From positions 13,152 to 53,273 of the forward strand of contig PLZF01000039.1 in the NCBI GenBank assembly GCA_003152015.1: a DNA stretch of 40,122 nt, in the 5' to 3' direction. The notes under the pieces were generated by a model that was given only the letters and a program-made list of their open reading frames with translations, did no database searches and had not been told where the DNA came from. Position numbers and translations under genes: made by a program. This DNA is from Acidimicrobiaceae bacterium. Lineage in GTDB: Bacteria; Actinomycetota; Acidimicrobiia; Acidimicrobiales; RAAP-2. Positions 7,208-15,350 of this stretch are shown here, one piece after another; position 1 is the stretch's first letter, and each line of letters begins with the position of its first letter.

Positions 7208-8401
7208 TCATCCGCGTCGAAAGTGACGGTTGGCGACGTTCCCAGATAGCGGCGGCCCCAGGTGGTGGTTTCGCCAGGTGACCAGGTCCTCCGAGGTCCG
7301 TTCCCGTGGGATCGATTGATCAGCGGTCGGTTGAGGAAAGGCCTGTTGGCCCGGGTCTGGCTGGACAGGGTCTGGCTGGACAGGGTCTGAAGGCGGCGAG
7401 AGTAGTTGTGTCGGATTGGCGAGCCCGTGACGGCGGAGGACTTCGGTTGCCTCCGCCCGCCCGGCGGCGATGAGGGCCTCTGTCTCCGAGAAGTCGGTGT
7501 AGCCGCGTGAGGAAACTCCTCCGCCGGAGAACACGATGACCTCGACCCCGTCGGGTAGCCGAGCCAGTTCCCGGCTGAATCGAGAGTGGACAGAGATGAA
7601 CAGCGCGCTGAGCATCACCTCGACCGGACGCTTCGAGGGCGGAGGTGTGAACGTCAGAGGTCCACACAGAAGCACCAAGATTCTCGTGGCGCCGGCGTCG
7701 ATCGCCCGGCTGATGGGCACGTTGTCGACCACCCCGCCGTCCACCAGGCGGTCACCATCGATCTCCACCGGGGGGAAGATGGCCGGGATCGCCGCTGAAG
7801 CCAGGATTGCCTCCACCGCGGGTCCGGACATCAGCCAGCGTTCTCTTCCATCGGCAATCGACGCCGCCACTACCTCGAAGGGAATGACCGCGTCCTCGAG
7901 GCGATCGAAGGTAATCCCGTCCTCGATGATTTTGCGGAGGCCCGTGTTGGGATGCATTGACTCGCGCTGTTGGAGGTACTGCCAGGGCCCGTGCACGAAC
8001 CGGGACGGATAGACGTCGTCACCGGTGATCCCTCGCCAAATGCGGGCAATACGCTCAACCCCCTCGAGAGTGGGGTCGCCGGCGAAGGCGGCACCGTTCA
8101 CCGCTCCGACCGAGGTGCCGTAGATACGGTCGGGCACAAAACCGTTCTCAGCCAGCACCTGGAGCATTCCCACCTGCGCCGCCCCTCGAGTACCGCCTCC
8201 CGCCAACACCAGCGCGGTGAGCGGGGGCTCTGGCCCCTCGGGTTTGTAGGCCAGGTCTCCGCGCTCGGCCAACCATGCCTGTCGGGCGATTGCCCCTCGT
8301 TTGAGGGTGAAACGCACGATCGACACCGCCAGAACCAGAAATGCCACCACAAACAGCGTGAATCCGACGGTGAACAGAGTGTTGGACGCAGCCGGGATCA
8401 T
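7208..8401 (-). CDS. Patatin-like phospholipase
   Basis: A 397-residue protein. One N-terminal membrane segment (about 8-30) is followed by a patatin domain with the oxyanion loop GGGTRG (about 68-73), the nucleophile elbow GTSVG (Ser 97) and the catalytic Asp in VDGGVVDNVP (Asp 221), so the Ser-Asp dyad is complete. Bacterial patatins with this layout are lipid acyl hydrolases, here membrane-tethered, acting on phospholipid or acyl esters. The C-terminus ends in a Pro/Gln-rich stretch containing near-exact repeats of DPVQPDPVQPDPGQQ type. The start at 8401 is used because sequence further upstream reads into the divergent nuclease gene; ATG 8449 is an alternative. Confidence 0.85.
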   Translation of the reverse strand: MIPAASNTLFTVGFTLFVVAFLVLAVSIVRFTLKRGAIARQAWLAERGDLAYKPEGPEPPLTALVLAGGGTRGAAQVGMLQVLAENGFVPDRIYGTSVGAVNGAAFAGDPTLEGVERIARIWRGITGDDVYPSRFVHGPWQYLQQRESMHPNTGLRKIIEDGITFDRLEDAVIPFEVVAASIADGRERWLMSGPAVEAILASAAIPAIFPPVEIDGDRLVDGGVVDNVPISRAIDAGATRILVLLCGPLTFTPPPSKRPVEVMLSALFISVHSRFSRELARLPDGVEVIVFSGGGVSSRGYTDFSETEALIAAGRAEATEVLRRHGLANPTQLLSPPSDPVQPDPVQPDPGQQAFPQPTADQSIPRERTSEDLVTWRNHHLGPPLSGNVANRHFRRG

Positions 8402-8465
8402 CGTCGAAAGGCTATAGGGACTGCTCCTCCATCGGTGTGTCACAGCCATCCGCCACACTTCTCCC

Positions 8466-9506
8466 ATGCTCGTGATGGACATAGACAGACGAGAGGAGAA
8501 GGGCGGAGCGGCACGGCGCGAGACGGCCGAATCCAAGTCGAGGGTCATGGGAAGTTGGACACCACTGGCTGGGGACGCGCTCCTCGACCGGCTCCGGGTC
8601 ACCGGTCGTCCCCGGCCCTTGGCCGACCCCGATCGGGCTGCGCGCCTACGGGAAACCATCGAGCGCGGGCTTGCCCAGGGCACCGTCGCCAACCAGGGAG
8701 GACCCCGGGACCAGTCCCCCAGCCCCACACCACTGGTCATCACCAAGGATCGGTTGACCCGGGCGCTGAGTCCCGGCGTTCATCACGATGCCATCGGGTT
8801 CGGGGTGCAACCTCCCACCACGCCGATGGCATGTGGTGCGCTGATCGATGTGCTGTTTCGCCAGCTTGTGACCATCGGTTCGATCGGCGACCCGATGAGC
8901 GACGGCCTGGCCGCACTGGCCCTTGATGACAGACAGGCCCACCTGATCGCGTGGATCGACAGCTTGTCGGGGACAGAACGAGGAACGCTGGCCGCCGAGG
9001 TCGATCGCCAGTCCATTGCCTTGGTCAACCGGTGGCCAACGCTCGACCCGGCGTGGCTCCCCCGCACCCAACTTCCGATCCGGGTCGATGTCGCCGCAGG
9101 GGCGGTCGAGCTATCAGGGAGAGTGGACCTCGCCATCGGACGGCCCGGGCTGAACGTTGCATCCGTCGCCATCGTTGAGGTCAAGTCCGGGACACGACGT
9201 CCCGAACACCGAAAAGATCTGCACTTCTATGCGCTTATCGAGACGCTGAGGAGTCCGGCACCCCCGTTCGTCGTGGCGACGTACTACACCAGGACGGGCG
9301 AATTGGATATCGATCCGGTCAGCGACGAGCTCCTCGCCGCCGCGGTTCGACGCACGGTGGCCGGGGCCAGGGCCCTGGGTCAGGTGGCGGAGGGAGCCGC
9401 ACCTTCCCGGCTTCCCGACCAGCAATGCGGAAAGTCTGCGGTGCTGCCCGGCTGTCGCCCGGGTCGACAGCGGGTGACCGCCGACATCGGTGGGTACCGG
9501 CGCTGA
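8466..9506 (+). CDS. PD-(D/E)XK superfamily nuclease
   Basis: A 346-residue protein. The nuclease core is in the second half: GRVDLAIG (Asp 221), then VAIVEVKSG (Glu 238, Lys 240), then a helix KDLHFYALIETLRSP. This is the D...E-x-K signature in the order and spacing of the RecB-like group. Two Cys near the end (321 and 330) may be a remnant of the four-Cys iron-sulfur cluster seen in some relatives. The first 200 residues match no domain I recognise. The start is uncertain: ATG 8466, 8475 and 8547 are all possible. The stop overlaps the next ATG by one base (TGATG). DNA substrate and pathway are unknown. Confidence 0.7.
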   Translation: MLVMDIDRREEKGGAARRETAESKSRVMGSWTPLAGDALLDRLRVTGRPRPLADPDRAARLRETIERGLAQGTVANQGGPRDQSPSPTPLVITKDRLTRALSPGVHHDAIGFGVQPPTTPMACGALIDVLFRQLVTIGSIGDPMSDGLAALALDDRQAHLIAWIDSLSGTERGTLAAEVDRQSIALVNRWPTLDPAWLPRTQLPIRVDVAAGAVELSGRVDLAIGRPGLNVASVAIVEVKSGTRRPEHRKDLHFYALIETLRSPAPPFVVATYYTRTGELDIDPVSDELLAAAVRRTVAGARALGQVAEGAAPSRLPDQQCGKSAVLPGCRPGRQRVTADIGGYRR

Positions 9507-10357
9507 TGCGGGCACATGAGCTCACCGCGGCAATCCTGGCCCCTCCATTGGCGCCGATCGGCCACGGTGACCGCCAACTCGTGCGCCACAACCTGACCAA
9601 TGCGATTCCGGCCATGGTCGAGAACCTGCCCTTGGGTGATCAGGTGGTAGTTACGCTTGCGATGCTCCGCCAAGTCGCACGGGACCCGGCGGCTCTTTCC
9701 CGACCAGAAGAGCCCTTTGCGTGGAAGCCGGCCTTCGTTCGCCGTTCACTGGGCCTGTCCGCCATGGACGCATGCATCAACCACCGTTTCTCGAGTCCGA
9801 CCGAAGCGGTCGGGCCCATAGCCGATCAGGCAGTTTCCGAGTGGAGTCGGACCGGTTGGCGCACGTTCCACTGGGAACCCTGGATCGCAGCGTTGCATCC
9901 CGCCGCCCGATCGGCCGTGATGGCCGAAGCAGCGACCTGGGCCACGACTCTATGGTCGTCCATCGACTGGCATCGTTTCGATAGCCCGCTCGGGCTGGGC
10001 GGACCAGACGATCAGTGGGCCTGCACCGCGGCGAGGACGGTTCGCCTCAAGGGTCGATCCGAGTTGCAGGTTCCACTCGAGGCGACGCATGGCGGCGGAG
10101 CGGAGAGCACGGCATTGGTGTCGGTGGCCGCAGGGATACCGCGCACCGGCTGGGAGACGGAACTCGGATTTTTGGCCCTGGTGGCGTCATTGAGGTCACC
10201 GTCCCGGCCGGTGCCGTCACGGGTGGTGGGCTTGTGGCCCGATGCCGGGCAGTATCGGTCGGTCGACATCACCAGCGGTGTCCTCACCGCCGCCGGGGAT
10301 CGGGTGATTGCCTGTATCGGCGCAGTTGTAGATGCCCGCATGTCGATGGTGGTGTGA
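9506..10357 (+). CDS. Degenerate PD-(D/E)XK paralogue, probable non-catalytic partner
   Basis: A 283-residue protein coupled to the nuclease upstream by a one-base stop/start overlap. Aligned by eye, its last 110 residues follow the core of that nuclease: VRLKGRSELQV against VELSGRVDLAI, TALVSVAAG against VAIVEVKSG, and FLALVASLRSPSRP against FYALIETLRSPAPP. The catalytic Asp is Glu (186) and the E-x-K triad is Ser-Val-Ala (206-208), so it should not cut DNA. The preceding region (LHPAARSAVMAEAATWATTL) also parallels LSGTERGTLAAEVDRQSIAL of its neighbour, indicating a tandem duplication of the whole gene. The likely role is a structural or DNA-binding half of a heterodimer; this is inference. 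Confidence 0.6.
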   Translation: MRAHELTAAILAPPLAPIGHGDRQLVRHNLTNAIPAMVENLPLGDQVVVTLAMLRQVARDPAALSRPEEPFAWKPAFVRRSLGLSAMDACINHRFSSPTEAVGPIADQAVSEWSRTGWRTFHWEPWIAALHPAARSAVMAEAATWATTLWSSIDWHRFDSPLGLGGPDDQWACTAARTVRLKGRSELQVPLEATHGGGAESTALVSVAAGIPRTGWETELGFLALVASLRSPSRPVPSRVVGLWPDAGQYRSVDITSGVLTAAGDRVIACIGAVVDARMSMVV

Positions 10358-10371
10358 ACGGAGCGGAGATG

Positions 10372-10386
10372 CCGCCGCGTCGGCGG
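10372..10386. terminator. GC hairpin between convergent genes
   Basis: CCGCCG (10372-10377) pairs with CGGCGG (10381-10386) around CGT, between the end of the nuclease partner gene and the end of the acyl-CoA synthetase gene. There is no T tract, so it may be a weak bidirectional terminator. Confidence 0.3.
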
Positions 10387-10436
10387 ATCGGTGGACATCA
10401 CCGGATTGACACTGAGTCCAAACGGCCCGTCCGGGC

Positions 10437-12083
10437 TCAGAACAGCGTCTTGGCCGCTTTGGCGTCGGGTTTGCCCGCCGCGGTCAGGGGGATCTCGTCG
10501 ACCAGGATCATCTGGCGCGGAATCTTGTACGCGGCAATGAGCGATCGGCAGTGCTCCTGGATAGCTACGAGGGTCACGGCGCCAGCCCCGGGCTTGGGAC
10601 GAAGAACCACCGCAACCTGTTCACCGAATCGGGTGTCGGCGATACCCACGACGATGGCGTCGTACACGTCGGGGTGGGCTTTCACCGCGGCTTCGACCTC
10701 TTCGGGAAAGATCTTCTCGCCACCGGAATTGATGGAGGCCGAGCCCCGGCCGTGCACAGTGATGGTGCCGTCGGCTTCCACAGTGGCCAAGTCCCCGGGC
10801 ACCGACCAACGGACTCCGTCAGCATCTACCGGGAATGTCGCCGCCGTCTTGACCTCGTCTCTGTAATAGCCGAGCGGGATGCGGCCGGTCTTGGCCAACC
10901 GACCGATTTGGCCTTCACCCGGGGTCAGCGGCCGGAGATCGTCATCGAGCACCGAGGTGTCCGCACCCATCACGAACCTGGGCCCAGAGGCGCCACCCTC
11001 GACTGACCCGTGCGCCCCGCTCTCGCTCGAGCCGAAATGGTCCAGCACGACGATATTGGGCAGTTGTTGTTGGAGTTCGTCCTTCACCGTCTTGGACAAC
11101 ATGGCGCCACCCGACCCGATGGCCAGCAAGGTCGACGTGTCATAGGTCCCCGGCTCCGCGGAGACAAGCGCCTCCACCAAAGGACGGGCCATGGCATCGC
11201 CCACCAGGGCCACCGACACCACACCCTCGTCACCAACCAGGCGCCATAATTCATCGGCGTCGTAGCGGTGCGAGGTATAGAGCACCGCGGTCCCACCCAA
11301 CATGAAGGCGTTCCATGTCACCCACTGAGCGTTGCCATGCATCATCGGGCCGACCACCAATATCACCACTCGTGCCGCGTCATCGAACGGCAGCCTCCCG
11401 GCCAACTCCTCGGCGGAAGAGATGGGCTCCTGTCCCCACCCTCCGCCACCCATGGCGGCGAAGAAGATGTCCTCCTGCCGCCACATCACACCTTTGGGCA
11501 TCCCGGTGGTGCCACCCGTATACAAGAGATACACATCGTCGGTCGAGCGAGGTCCGAAGTCACGGTCGGGGCTCACCGCCGCGAGCGCCGCCTCGTACTC
11601 GATGGTGGGAAGCCCGATATCCACTGCCGGGCCGGAACCATCCTCGATCACGATGAGGAGATGCGGAGCTACGACAGGTGAACCGCCGCTCTCAGCCTCG
11701 GCCGTCTCCGCGGGTGGGGCCAACGCCTCGGCCACCAACGGGGACAGGGCTCGCTCGTAGATCAATACCCTGAGGTCGGCGTTGTCGACCACATACCGGA
11801 GCTCGGGAGCCACGTACCGGAAATTGAGGTTGACCGGTACGGCCCGGGCCTTGTAACAGCCCAGCATCGACTCGACCCACTCCACGCAGTTGTGAGCCAG
11901 TATCCCGACGTGGGCTCCCGGCTCGATCCCCCGGCTTTGGAGAACGTGGGCGACCTGATTGGCCCGCTCGTCCAACTGCCGATAGCTCAGCCGAGCGGTT
12001 CCCGCCACCAGCGCGTCACGCTCGGGAACCGTGTCCGCCACCACCTCGAAGAGGTCAGCCAGGTTCAGTGCTCTGTCGGCCAT
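10437..12083 (-). CDS. AMP-forming acyl-CoA synthetase (FadD-like)
   Basis: A 548-residue member of the adenylate-forming superfamily. Visible core motifs in order: LLYTGGTTGMPKGVMW (phosphate loop), DHFGSSESG (adenine-binding), GDLATVEADGTITVHGRG (ribose-binding Asp and hinge), SINSGGEKIFPEEVE, and PLTAAGKPDAK with the C-terminal catalytic Lys. It activates a carboxylic acid to an acyl-adenylate and transfers it to CoA. Length and motifs are complete. The chain-length range cannot be read from sequence; medium/long-chain or steroid side-chain acids are typical of its relatives. ATG 12083 follows GGGGAG by 6 nt. It is divergent from a short-chain dehydrogenase across a repeat-containing control region. 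Confidence 0.9.
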   Translation of the reverse strand: MADRALNLADLFEVVADTVPERDALVAGTARLSYRQLDERANQVAHVLQSRGIEPGAHVGILAHNCVEWVESMLGCYKARAVPVNLNFRYVAPELRYVVDNADLRVLIYERALSPLVAEALAPPAETAEAESGGSPVVAPHLLIVIEDGSGPAVDIGLPTIEYEAALAAVSPDRDFGPRSTDDVYLLYTGGTTGMPKGVMWRQEDIFFAAMGGGGWGQEPISSAEELAGRLPFDDAARVVILVVGPMMHGNAQWVTWNAFMLGGTAVLYTSHRYDADELWRLVGDEGVVSVALVGDAMARPLVEALVSAEPGTYDTSTLLAIGSGGAMLSKTVKDELQQQLPNIVVLDHFGSSESGAHGSVEGGASGPRFVMGADTSVLDDDLRPLTPGEGQIGRLAKTGRIPLGYYRDEVKTAATFPVDADGVRWSVPGDLATVEADGTITVHGRGSASINSGGEKIFPEEVEAAVKAHPDVYDAIVVGIADTRFGEQVAVVLRPKPGAGAVTLVAIQEHCRSLIAAYKIPRQMILVDEIPLTAAGKPDAKAAKTLF

Positions 12084-12172
12084 GGGTGTCTCCCCGTCGT
12101 CGGTTCCCTCGCGGCGTTCCCGGCCGTCGGCCCGGAGCCGTATCATGCGCCAGTCAACCGGTCACTGTGTAG

Positions 12173-12222
12173 CACGATCTGCATCACACGATCGGTGGAG
12201 CACGATCGGTGGAGCACGATCG
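12173..12222 (+). repeat. 14-bp tandem repeat in a divergent promoter region
   Basis: CACGATC recurs at 12173, 12187, 12201 and 12215, a strict 14-bp period; the second and third units are identical over CACGATCGGTGGAG. Each of these two units contains the palindrome CGATCG. The array lies between the starts of the acyl-CoA synthetase (12083, minus) and the dehydrogenase (12250, plus), where a shared regulator would be expected. Confidence 0.65.
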
Positions 12223-12249
12223 GCACAGGATCCGAAAAGGGGCAGCGAC

Positions 12250-13116
12250 ATGACAGGTGCGACCACAGGTCAGACGGGCATCGCCGGGCTGTCAGCCCTT
12301 ATCACAGGCGGCGGCAGTGGCATCGGACTGGGGACGGCTTCCCGACTGGTGGCCGATGGGGCCCACGTGACCATCTGCGGGAGGACCGAAGAGAAGTTGC
12401 AACAGGCGGTAGCGACACTGTCCACCGTGGCTGATTCGTCGGCACCGGGGGCGCCGGTGGGGACCGCCCGCTATGTGGTGGCCGACGTCACCATCGAAGA
12501 GCAGATCGCCCACGCGGTGGCCGTGGCCGCCGAGGAGCGTGGGCGACTCGACATCCTCTTCGCCAATGCCGGCGGTGCGACCCACATGGGTCCGATCGCC
12601 GGCGCCGACCTCGAACAGGTGCGGGCCACGGTGGACCTCAACCTCATCGGGACATTCCTGTGTATCAAGCACGGCGCGCCGTTGATGGGTGCGGGTGTGG
12701 GGACCGGGGTAGGAGGCGACGCCCCCGGTGGCGGCTCGATCATCGGCATGTCGTCGGGGGCGGGGGCCTTCCCCCACCGCTACCTCTGGGCCTACGGCAC
12801 GGCCAAGGCCGGGATCGACATGTTGTGCAAGTACGCCGCCGAAGAGTTGGGCAGTTCGGGCATCAGGGTCAACACCGTGCAACCCGGGATTGTCGACGAC
12901 GAGCTGATGGCGCCGATTACCGCGGGGGGACCGCTACTCGATGACTATCTCGCCGAGATGCCCATCAGTCGCCTCGGTACCGTCGAGGACATCGCCGCGG
13001 CGGTGAGGTTCCTGGCCGGACCAGAGTCATCGTGGATCAGCGGGGAGAGTATGGCCGTCGACGGTGGCCATCACCTGCGGCGCGGGGCCAACTACGGGCT
13101 GCTGTTCGGCGAGTAG
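12250..13116 (+). CDS. Short-chain dehydrogenase/reductase
   Basis: A 288-residue classical SDR with the nucleotide-binding GGGSGIG near residue 19, FANAGG (NAG motif), the catalytic Ser in GMSSGAG, the YGTAK Tyr-Lys pair, and the C-terminal DGGHH region. The long loop before the Ser (MGAGVGTGVGGDAPGGG) is Gly-rich and unusual in length. It oxidises or reduces a hydroxyl/keto group using NAD(P); GRTEE after the second strand would favour NADP. The substrate is unknown, but its divergent neighbour activates acids to CoA esters, so a lipid or steroid 3-hydroxyacyl substrate is plausible. ATG 12250 begins just before the Rossmann fold; a longer frame from 12031 runs through the repeat array and is rejected. 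Confidence 0.88.
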   Translation: MTGATTGQTGIAGLSALITGGGSGIGLGTASRLVADGAHVTICGRTEEKLQQAVATLSTVADSSAPGAPVGTARYVVADVTIEEQIAHAVAVAAEERGRLDILFANAGGATHMGPIAGADLEQVRATVDLNLIGTFLCIKHGAPLMGAGVGTGVGGDAPGGGSIIGMSSGAGAFPHRYLWAYGTAKAGIDMLCKYAAEELGSSGIRVNTVQPGIVDDELMAPITAGGPLLDDYLAEMPISRLGTVEDIAAAVRFLAGPESSWISGESMAVDGGHHLRRGANYGLLFGE

Positions 13117-13192
13117 GCGAGTGCGACGTCAACGGGATCCGTAAGAATGCGCGGCGGTCAGCGGAGAGCCGGGGCAGTGAGCCGCCGTCAGT

Positions 13193-13747
13193 TCAATGGA
13201 ACGAAGCAGCGCCTTCGAGCGCCAACAGTTCGCGCTTCATCGGGAGGCCACCCCCGTACCCACCGATGCCTCCCCCCGAGGCGATGACCCGGTGGCACGG
13301 AAGGATGATGGCCAGCGGGTTCTTCCCGTTTGCCTGCCCGACGGCCCGGAACGCCTTTGGACTCCCGACCCGACGGGCCAGTTCGGCATAGCTGATCGTC
13401 TTCCCATAGGGGATATCGGCCAAGGCGAACCACACACTTCGCTGGAACGGTGTTCCCTGGGGGTCGAGCGCAAGCTCAAAGGACGTGCGTTCCCCGGCGA
13501 AGTACTCATCGAGTTGGGTCGCCGCCGCTAGTAGGTGATGGTGGATGGCGATATCTTGGCCACCGTCGTCTGCTTCGGCACCAGCTGGCTGCAGCGGCCT
13601 CGCAGCACCGGGCAGGACCAAGTGGGTGAGCCCGTCGTCATCGGCGCACAACATCAACTCGCCGACCGGTGTAGATAGCCGCATCGTCTTGATGGGGGTC
13701 GGTTGGTTGTATCGGTGTCCGGAATGTGATTTCCTTGCGGTTTTCAT
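13193..13747 (-). CDS. ogt: Methylated-DNA--protein-cysteine methyltransferase
   Basis: A 184-residue protein. The C-terminal domain carries the active-site ILPCHRVIASGG, with the methyl-accepting Cys, preceded by the HTH-like GTPFQRSVWFALADIPYG and SYAELARRVGSPKAFRAVG. It removes methyl groups from O6-methylguanine in a single-turnover reaction. Its ATG overlaps the stop of the Ada-AlkA gene by 4 bases (ATGA), so both are made from one transcript and likely co-induced. ATG 13684 (MRLSTPVGEL) is an alternative start that matches the family's usual N-terminus. Confidence 0.93.
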   Translation of the reverse strand: MKTARKSHSGHRYNQPTPIKTMRLSTPVGELMLCADDDGLTHLVLPGAARPLQPAGAEADDGGQDIAIHHHLLAAATQLDEYFAGERTSFELALDPQGTPFQRSVWFALADIPYGKTISYAELARRVGSPKAFRAVGQANGKNPLAIILPCHRVIASGGGIGGYGGGLPMKRELLALEGAASFH

Positions 13748-15213
13748 GCGGCGTTGGCTTCTCCTTCGGATTTGGCAGGGGTGGTCCACAAATGGACCAT
13801 GGCATAGGCCCGCCACGGCCGCCACTTCTCGGCCAGTCGGTTGACGGTGGCGACGTCGTCGTGATGACCGAGCCGGGCGATGGCTCGTCGGACCCCGAGG
13901 TCAGTAGGCATAAAAGCATCGGGGAGGCCGAGTGCCCGCATCGAGATATACGCGGTCGTCCACGGTCCGATGCCGGGCAGGTCCAGGAGGTGTCCCTCCA
14001 GCTCATCGGGGTCCTCGCCGGGATCGATCCTGACTGTGCCCTCAGAGATGGCGGTGGCCAACGACACGAGGGCGCGGCGCCGGCCGCCGGGCATGGCGAA
14101 GGCGGGATCACCCGCGGCGGCGATCTCGCCCGCGGTCGGGAAAAGATGGGTGAGGGGTGGCCGGGGATTGACCAGCGGCCGACCGGCCAGTGCCACCAAC
14201 CGACCCGTGACCGTGCGGGCTCCCGCCACCGATACCTGTTGACCGATGACCGCCCGCACGGCCAACTCCGCGCCATCGACGGCACCGGGCATGCGCTTGC
14301 CGGGGGTGTGCCGGACGGACGAGCTCAGCAGTGGGTCCAGCGAGAGGGTCTCGTCAATGGCCATCGGATCGGCATCGAGATCGAGCAGCCGGCGGCACCG
14401 GGTCACCGCCGCGGTCAGATCGCGGAGATCTTGTAGGTAGAACGTCGACCTCACGCACCCGACGTCGGGTCTGAGCTCAACGATCCCCTCGCCGTGGGGA
14501 AGGTCCAGGCTTCGCAGAAAGGTCCCGTCGACGTACGCCTCGACACCGGGTACCGCCCGCATACCGAGGAAGGCAAACAGGGACCCGGCGTCGAACGGTG
14601 CCCGATAGGGGAGCCTGAGCTGAATCGCCCCGGCGCCCGCGTCGCCGCGGACCTTGCTCTGCCGGCGGATCTCGGTCGGTGTCTTGGCGAAGATCTCCTG
14701 AATGGTTTCGTTGAACTGGCGAACACTGGCGAATCCGGCGGCGAAGGCTGCGTGGGCGACGGGTAGATCGGTCGTCTCCATCAGGACCCGGGCGGTTTGG
14801 GCCCGTTGGGCTCGTGCCAGTGCCAGGGGGCCGGTCCCGACTTCTGCTACCAGGACACGCTGCACCTGGCGCACGCTGAAACCCAGATGTTGGGCCAAAC
14901 CGACCACGCCCTCCCGATCGACGATTCCGTCGGCAATCAACTTCATGGCCCGGGCGACAACATCAGCCCGCATGTCCCATTCGGGGGATCCGGGTGACGC
15001 ATCGGGACGGCAGCGCATGCACGCCCGGAACCCCGCCTGCTGTGCCGACGCCGCGGTGGGATAGAACCGCACATTGCTGCGTTTGGGGGTGATGGCCGGG
15101 CAACTCGGGCGGCAGTAGATATGGGTCGAGGTCACCCCGGTGAAGAACCACCCGTCAAAACGGGTGTCCCGGCTCTTCACCGCTCGATAACAACTGTCGA
15201 AGTCTTGGATCAC
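13744..15213 (-). CDS. alkA: Ada-type sensor fused to AlkA 3-methyladenine DNA glycosylase
   Basis: A 489-residue fusion. Residues 1-80 are the Ada zinc domain with Cys 34, 38, 65 and 68 (YCRPSCPA, CMRC), of which the first is expected to accept a methyl group from phosphotriesters. Residues about 85-185 form an AraC-type HTH pair (VVGLAQHLGFSVRQVQRVL, then PVAHAAFAAGFASVRQFNET). Residues about 195-480 are the AlkA glycosylase with the helix-hairpin-helix LPGIGPWTTAYISMR and the catalytic Asp in MPTDLGVRR. The protein both senses methylation and excises alkylated bases, and probably activates its own operon with ogt. The start is GTG at 15213. All catalytic residues are present. Confidence 0.94.
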   Translation of the reverse strand: MIQDFDSCYRAVKSRDTRFDGWFFTGVTSTHIYCRPSCPAITPKRSNVRFYPTAASAQQAGFRACMRCRPDASPGSPEWDMRADVVARAMKLIADGIVDREGVVGLAQHLGFSVRQVQRVLVAEVGTGPLALARAQRAQTARVLMETTDLPVAHAAFAAGFASVRQFNETIQEIFAKTPTEIRRQSKVRGDAGAGAIQLRLPYRAPFDAGSLFAFLGMRAVPGVEAYVDGTFLRSLDLPHGEGIVELRPDVGCVRSTFYLQDLRDLTAAVTRCRRLLDLDADPMAIDETLSLDPLLSSSVRHTPGKRMPGAVDGAELAVRAVIGQQVSVAGARTVTGRLVALAGRPLVNPRPPLTHLFPTAGEIAAAGDPAFAMPGGRRRALVSLATAISEGTVRIDPGEDPDELEGHLLDLPGIGPWTTAYISMRALGLPDAFMPTDLGVRRAIARLGHHDDVATVNRLAEKWRPWRAYAMVHLWTTPAKSEGEANAA

Positions 15214-15240
15214 AACCCTCAGTTTTGCACTGTTGGTGGG

Positions 15241-15259
15241 CGATTTCTAGCGGAAATCG
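15241..15259. promoter_or_regulatory. Inverted repeat upstream of the ada-alkA operon
   Basis: CGATTTC (15241-15247) and GAAATCG (15253-15259) form a perfect 7-bp inverted repeat around TAGCG, 28-46 bp upstream of the GTG at 15213 and about 90 bp before the divergent exporter. Its position suits an activator site for the AraC-type domain of the encoded protein. Confidence 0.4.
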
Positions 15260-15350
15260 GACATGGGGACTGGCGGGTGGGCATGGGCTTCGCGAACGAT
15301 GCACCCGGGTCCATCACCCTGGCGCATTCGACATCAGCGACAATGGGGTG

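Noticed and set aside
10015-10866. Plus-strand frame opposite the acyl-CoA synthetase end
   Set aside because: No domain and Arg/Gly-rich composition; the minus-strand synthetase motifs are decisive.
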